Origin: Dyadobacter koreensis
GTDB taxonomy: Bacteria > Bacteroidota > Bacteroidia > Cytophagales > Spirosomataceae
Assembly: GCF_900108855.1 (NCBI RefSeq)
Contig: NZ_FNXY01000007.1
Coordinates: 1-64,000, forward strand
DNA length: 64,000 nucleotides
Reading direction: 5' to 3'
Below the pieces are notes generated by a model, which saw nothing but the letters and a program-made list of their open reading frames with translations, was not told where the DNA came from and ran no database searches. This document shows, piece after piece, positions 61,889 through 64,000 of the stretch. The first letter of the stretch is position 1, and each line of letters starts with the position of its first letter. A program made the translations under genes and the position numbers.

Positions 61889-64000
61889 CTATACTAAATC
61901 GAACCGATCAAGATTCATAACCTTAACCCAGGCTTTGACAAAATCTGTTACGAATTTTTCTTCGGCATCCCCGCTACCATATACTTCCGCGATGGCTCTC
62001 AATTCAGAATTGGAGCCGAAGACAAGGTCTGCGCGGCTTGCCGTCCATTTAGGCTGTCCGGTACCCCGATCACTTCCCAAATAAAGCTCCCTATCGTCCG
62101 AGATAGATTTCCAAGCCGTGTTCATATCAAGTAGATTAACGAAAAAATCGTTCGTAAGCTGTCCTGGACGGTTTGTAAACACCCCGTTTTTAGATCCGTC
62201 GAAATTGGTTCCCAGAGCCCGCATCCCGCCTACCAATACCGTCAATTCCGGTGCTGTGAGTGTAAGTAGCTGCGCTTTATCGATCAATAGCTCTTCGGTA
62301 GATACCGAAAATTTCGCTTTTCTGTAATTTCTGAATCCATCAGCAACTGGTTCCAGATATCCCATGGATTCGATGTCGGTCTGCTCCTGGGAAGCATCCA
62401 TCCGGCCAGGCGCAAATGGTACAGAAACTGAATGTCCTGCATCCTGCGCAGCCTTTTCGATTGCAAAAGATCCTGCCAGTACAATCAAATCTGCCAATGA
62501 AACCTTTTTCCCATAAGAATCAGCACTGTTAAACTCAGTTTGTATACCTTCCAAAGTATCCAAAACTTTTTTCAACTGTGCCGGATTATTCACTTTCCAA
62601 TCTTTTTGAGGCGCAAGGCGAACACGTGCACCGTTGGCGCCTCCTCGCTTGTCAGAACCACGGAAGGTAGAAGCAGATGCCCAGGCTGTCGAAACCAATT
62701 CTGAGATGCTTAATCCGGAAGCAGCTATTTTATGTTTTAAAGCTGCCATATCGTTTTCATCGATCAATGGATGATCCACTGCCGGTATCGGGTCTTGCCA
62801 GATCAATGTTTCCTCCGGCACATCCGGACCTAGATATCGCTCACGTGGTCCCATATCGCGATGGGTAAGTTTGAACCATGCTCTTGAGAAGGCCTCGGCA
62901 AATTCTTCCGGCTTTTCAAGGAAGCGACGCGAGATTTTTTCGTATGCCGGATCAAATTTTAAAGCAAGATCGGTGGTCAGCATTGTCGGTGCGTGTTTTT
63001 TCGAACTGTCGTAGGCATCCGGAATAATATTTCCAGCGTTCTTTGCTACCCATTGATGTGCACCTGCCGGACTTTTGGTTAATTCCCACTCGAACGCAAA
63101 AAGATTTTCAAAGAAATTATTGCTCCATTGTGTCGGCGTCGTGGTCCATATAACTTCCAGCCCACTTGTAATCGTGTCGGCGCCGCTGCCAGACCCATAG
63201 CTGTTACTCCATCCAAGCCCCTGCGATTCTACATCCGCCGCTTCCGGCTCTTTTCCGACATGATCAGAAGGAGCTGCACCGTGCGTCTTACCAAAGGTAT
63301 GCCCACCTGCAATCAGCGCAACAGTTTCTTCGTCATTCATGGCCATACGACCAAATGTTTCCCGAATATCCCTCGCAGACGCTATTGGATCCGGGTTGCC
63401 ATCGGGGCCTTCCGGATTAACATAAATAAGCCCCATGTGCGCTGCACCAAGCGGCTTTTCCAGATTTCGTGAATGGATATTACGTCCCGGATCTTCATCC
63501 GAAACCAGGACACCATCCGCATTAACACCTGGCGAACCATCTGCGTAGCGATGATCATTGCCCAGCCACGTAGTTTCAGATCCCCAATAAACGTCTTCGT
63601 CCGGCTCCCAAACGTCCGCGCGACCACCTGCAAAACCAAATGTTTTGAAGCCCATCGACTCCAAAGCTATATTTCCGGTAAGAATTAATAAGTCTGCCCA
63701 CGAGATTTTATTGCCGTATTTCTGCTTTATTGGCCAAAGAAGTCTTCGTGCCTTATCCAGGCTGACGTTATCAGGCCAGCTATTCAGAGGTGCAAACCGC
63801 TGTTGCCCTGAACCCGCTCCGCCACGGCCGTCTCCAACCCGGTACGTCCCGGCACTATGCCATGCCATCCGGATAAATAATGGACCGTAGTGTCCAAAAT
63901 CCGCCGGCCACCAATCCTGTGAATCAGTCATCAGTGCATGAAGATCTTTTTTAACTGCTTCCAGATCAAGGCTTTTAAAGGCCTCCGCATAATTAAAATC
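61889..64000 (-). CDS. katG: Catalase-peroxidase KatG (5' partial)
   Basis: The frame is open to the window edge, and residues before the internal ATG at 63931 (FNYAEAFKSLDLEAVKKDL) match the KatG N-terminus. The true start therefore lies beyond 64000. About 703 codons are present. The distal heme pocket RMAWHSAGTYR holds the Arg, Trp and His of the family, including the Trp of the Met-Tyr-Trp adduct. The adduct Tyr is in GLIYVNPEGPDG, and the proximal His in LIAGGHTFGKTHG. The second, inactive peroxidase domain follows (about VLAGSFAIEKAAQDAGH onward). It detoxifies hydrogen peroxide with both catalase and peroxidase activity. Confidence 0.95.
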   Translation of the reverse strand, partial: DFNYAEAFKSLDLEAVKKDLHALMTDSQDWWPADFGHYGPLFIRMAWHSAGTYRVGDGRGGAGSGQQRFAPLNSWPDNVSLDKARRLLWPIKQKYGNKISWADLLILTGNIALESMGFKTFGFAGGRADVWEPDEDVYWGSETTWLGNDHRYADGSPGVNADGVLVSDEDPGRNIHSRNLEKPLGAAHMGLIYVNPEGPDGNPDPIASARDIRETFGRMAMNDEETVALIAGGHTFGKTHGAAPSDHVGKEPEAADVESQGLGWSNSYGSGSGADTITSGLEVIWTTTPTQWSNNFFENLFAFEWELTKSPAGAHQWVAKNAGNIIPDAYDSSKKHAPTMLTTDLALKFDPAYEKISRRFLEKPEEFAEAFSRAWFKLTHRDMGPRERYLGPDVPEETLIWQDPIPAVDHPLIDENDMAALKHKIAASGLSISELVSTAWASASTFRGSDKRGGANGARVRLAPQKDWKVNNPAQLKKVLDTLEGIQTEFNSADSYGKKVSLADLIVLAGSFAIEKAAQDAGHSVSVPFAPGRMDASQEQTDIESMGYLEPVADGFRNYRKAKFSVSTEELLIDKAQLLTLTAPELTVLVGGMRALGTNFDGSKNGVFTNRPGQLTNDFFVNLLDMNTAWKSISDDRELYLGSDRGTGQPKWTASRADLVFGSNSELRAIAEVYGSGDAEEKFVTDFVKAWVKVMNLDRFDLV

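Overview
The window looks like a chromosomal segment of a Bacteroidota bacterium of the order Cytophagales, probably a Dyadobacter or Spirosoma relative (inference). Supporting signs are a SusD remnant, PorT-type and FISUMP proteins, FtsX/MacB-like permeases without an ATPase, a tandem M16 protease, a Wzi capsule protein, a carboxypeptidase-like domain with a TonB plug, LytTR regulators, and weak Shine-Dalgarno sites. I made no database comparison.

Layout. 0-3 kb: right end of an IS21-family element whose insertion removed the 5' end of a LytTR response regulator, then a zincin lipoprotein and a PorT-type barrel. 3-6.1 kb: two short-chain dehydrogenases with an AraC and an HxlR regulator. 6.7-14.8 kb: a FISUMP protein, a 1188-residue MG2/TonB-plug protein and a UvrA-like ATPase. 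14.9-18.7 kb: eroded DNA with a frameshifted MFS gene and a SusD tail around an intact pyruvyl-transferase gene. 18.9-25 kb: a four-gene operon (PhyH dioxygenase, Gfo/Idh oxidoreductase, TIM-barrel epimerase, PQQ dehydrogenase with cytochrome c) divergent from an AraC activator. 25-27 kb: wrecks of a GMC oxidoreductase and a clan-A glycosidase. 27-34 kb: an FtsX-type permease, a ruined tyrosine recombinase near tRNA-Lys, an MFS transporter, an acetyltransferase and an AmpD-type amidase. 34-48 kb: a small charged protein, a DPP4-type peptidase, a GT39 enzyme, an MpaB-like oxygenase, a six-hairpin glycosidase, an acyltransferase with one nonsense codon, and a two-domain M16 protease. 48-57 kb: Wzi, a complete CusA/B/C-type metal efflux operon and a histidine kinase with no visible response regulator. 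57-60 kb: two divergent paralogous single-domain response regulators, then small membrane proteins and Hsp20. 60.5-64 kb: a GH28 glycosidase convergent with katG, whose 5' end lies beyond the window.

Functionally, the segment mixes carbohydrate capture and oxidation (SusD, GH28, six-hairpin, PQQ dehydrogenase, Gfo/Idh, MFS), envelope work (amidase, GT39, Wzi, M16, S9) and stress response (KatG, Hsp20, metal efflux). At least seven genes are broken, mostly in sugar-use or mobile functions, so the region is losing accessory catabolism. I found no CRISPR array, complete prophage or recognisable defence island. The best candidates for something new are the response-regulator pair, the barrel-less TonB-plug protein, the PQQ operon and a few small proteins.
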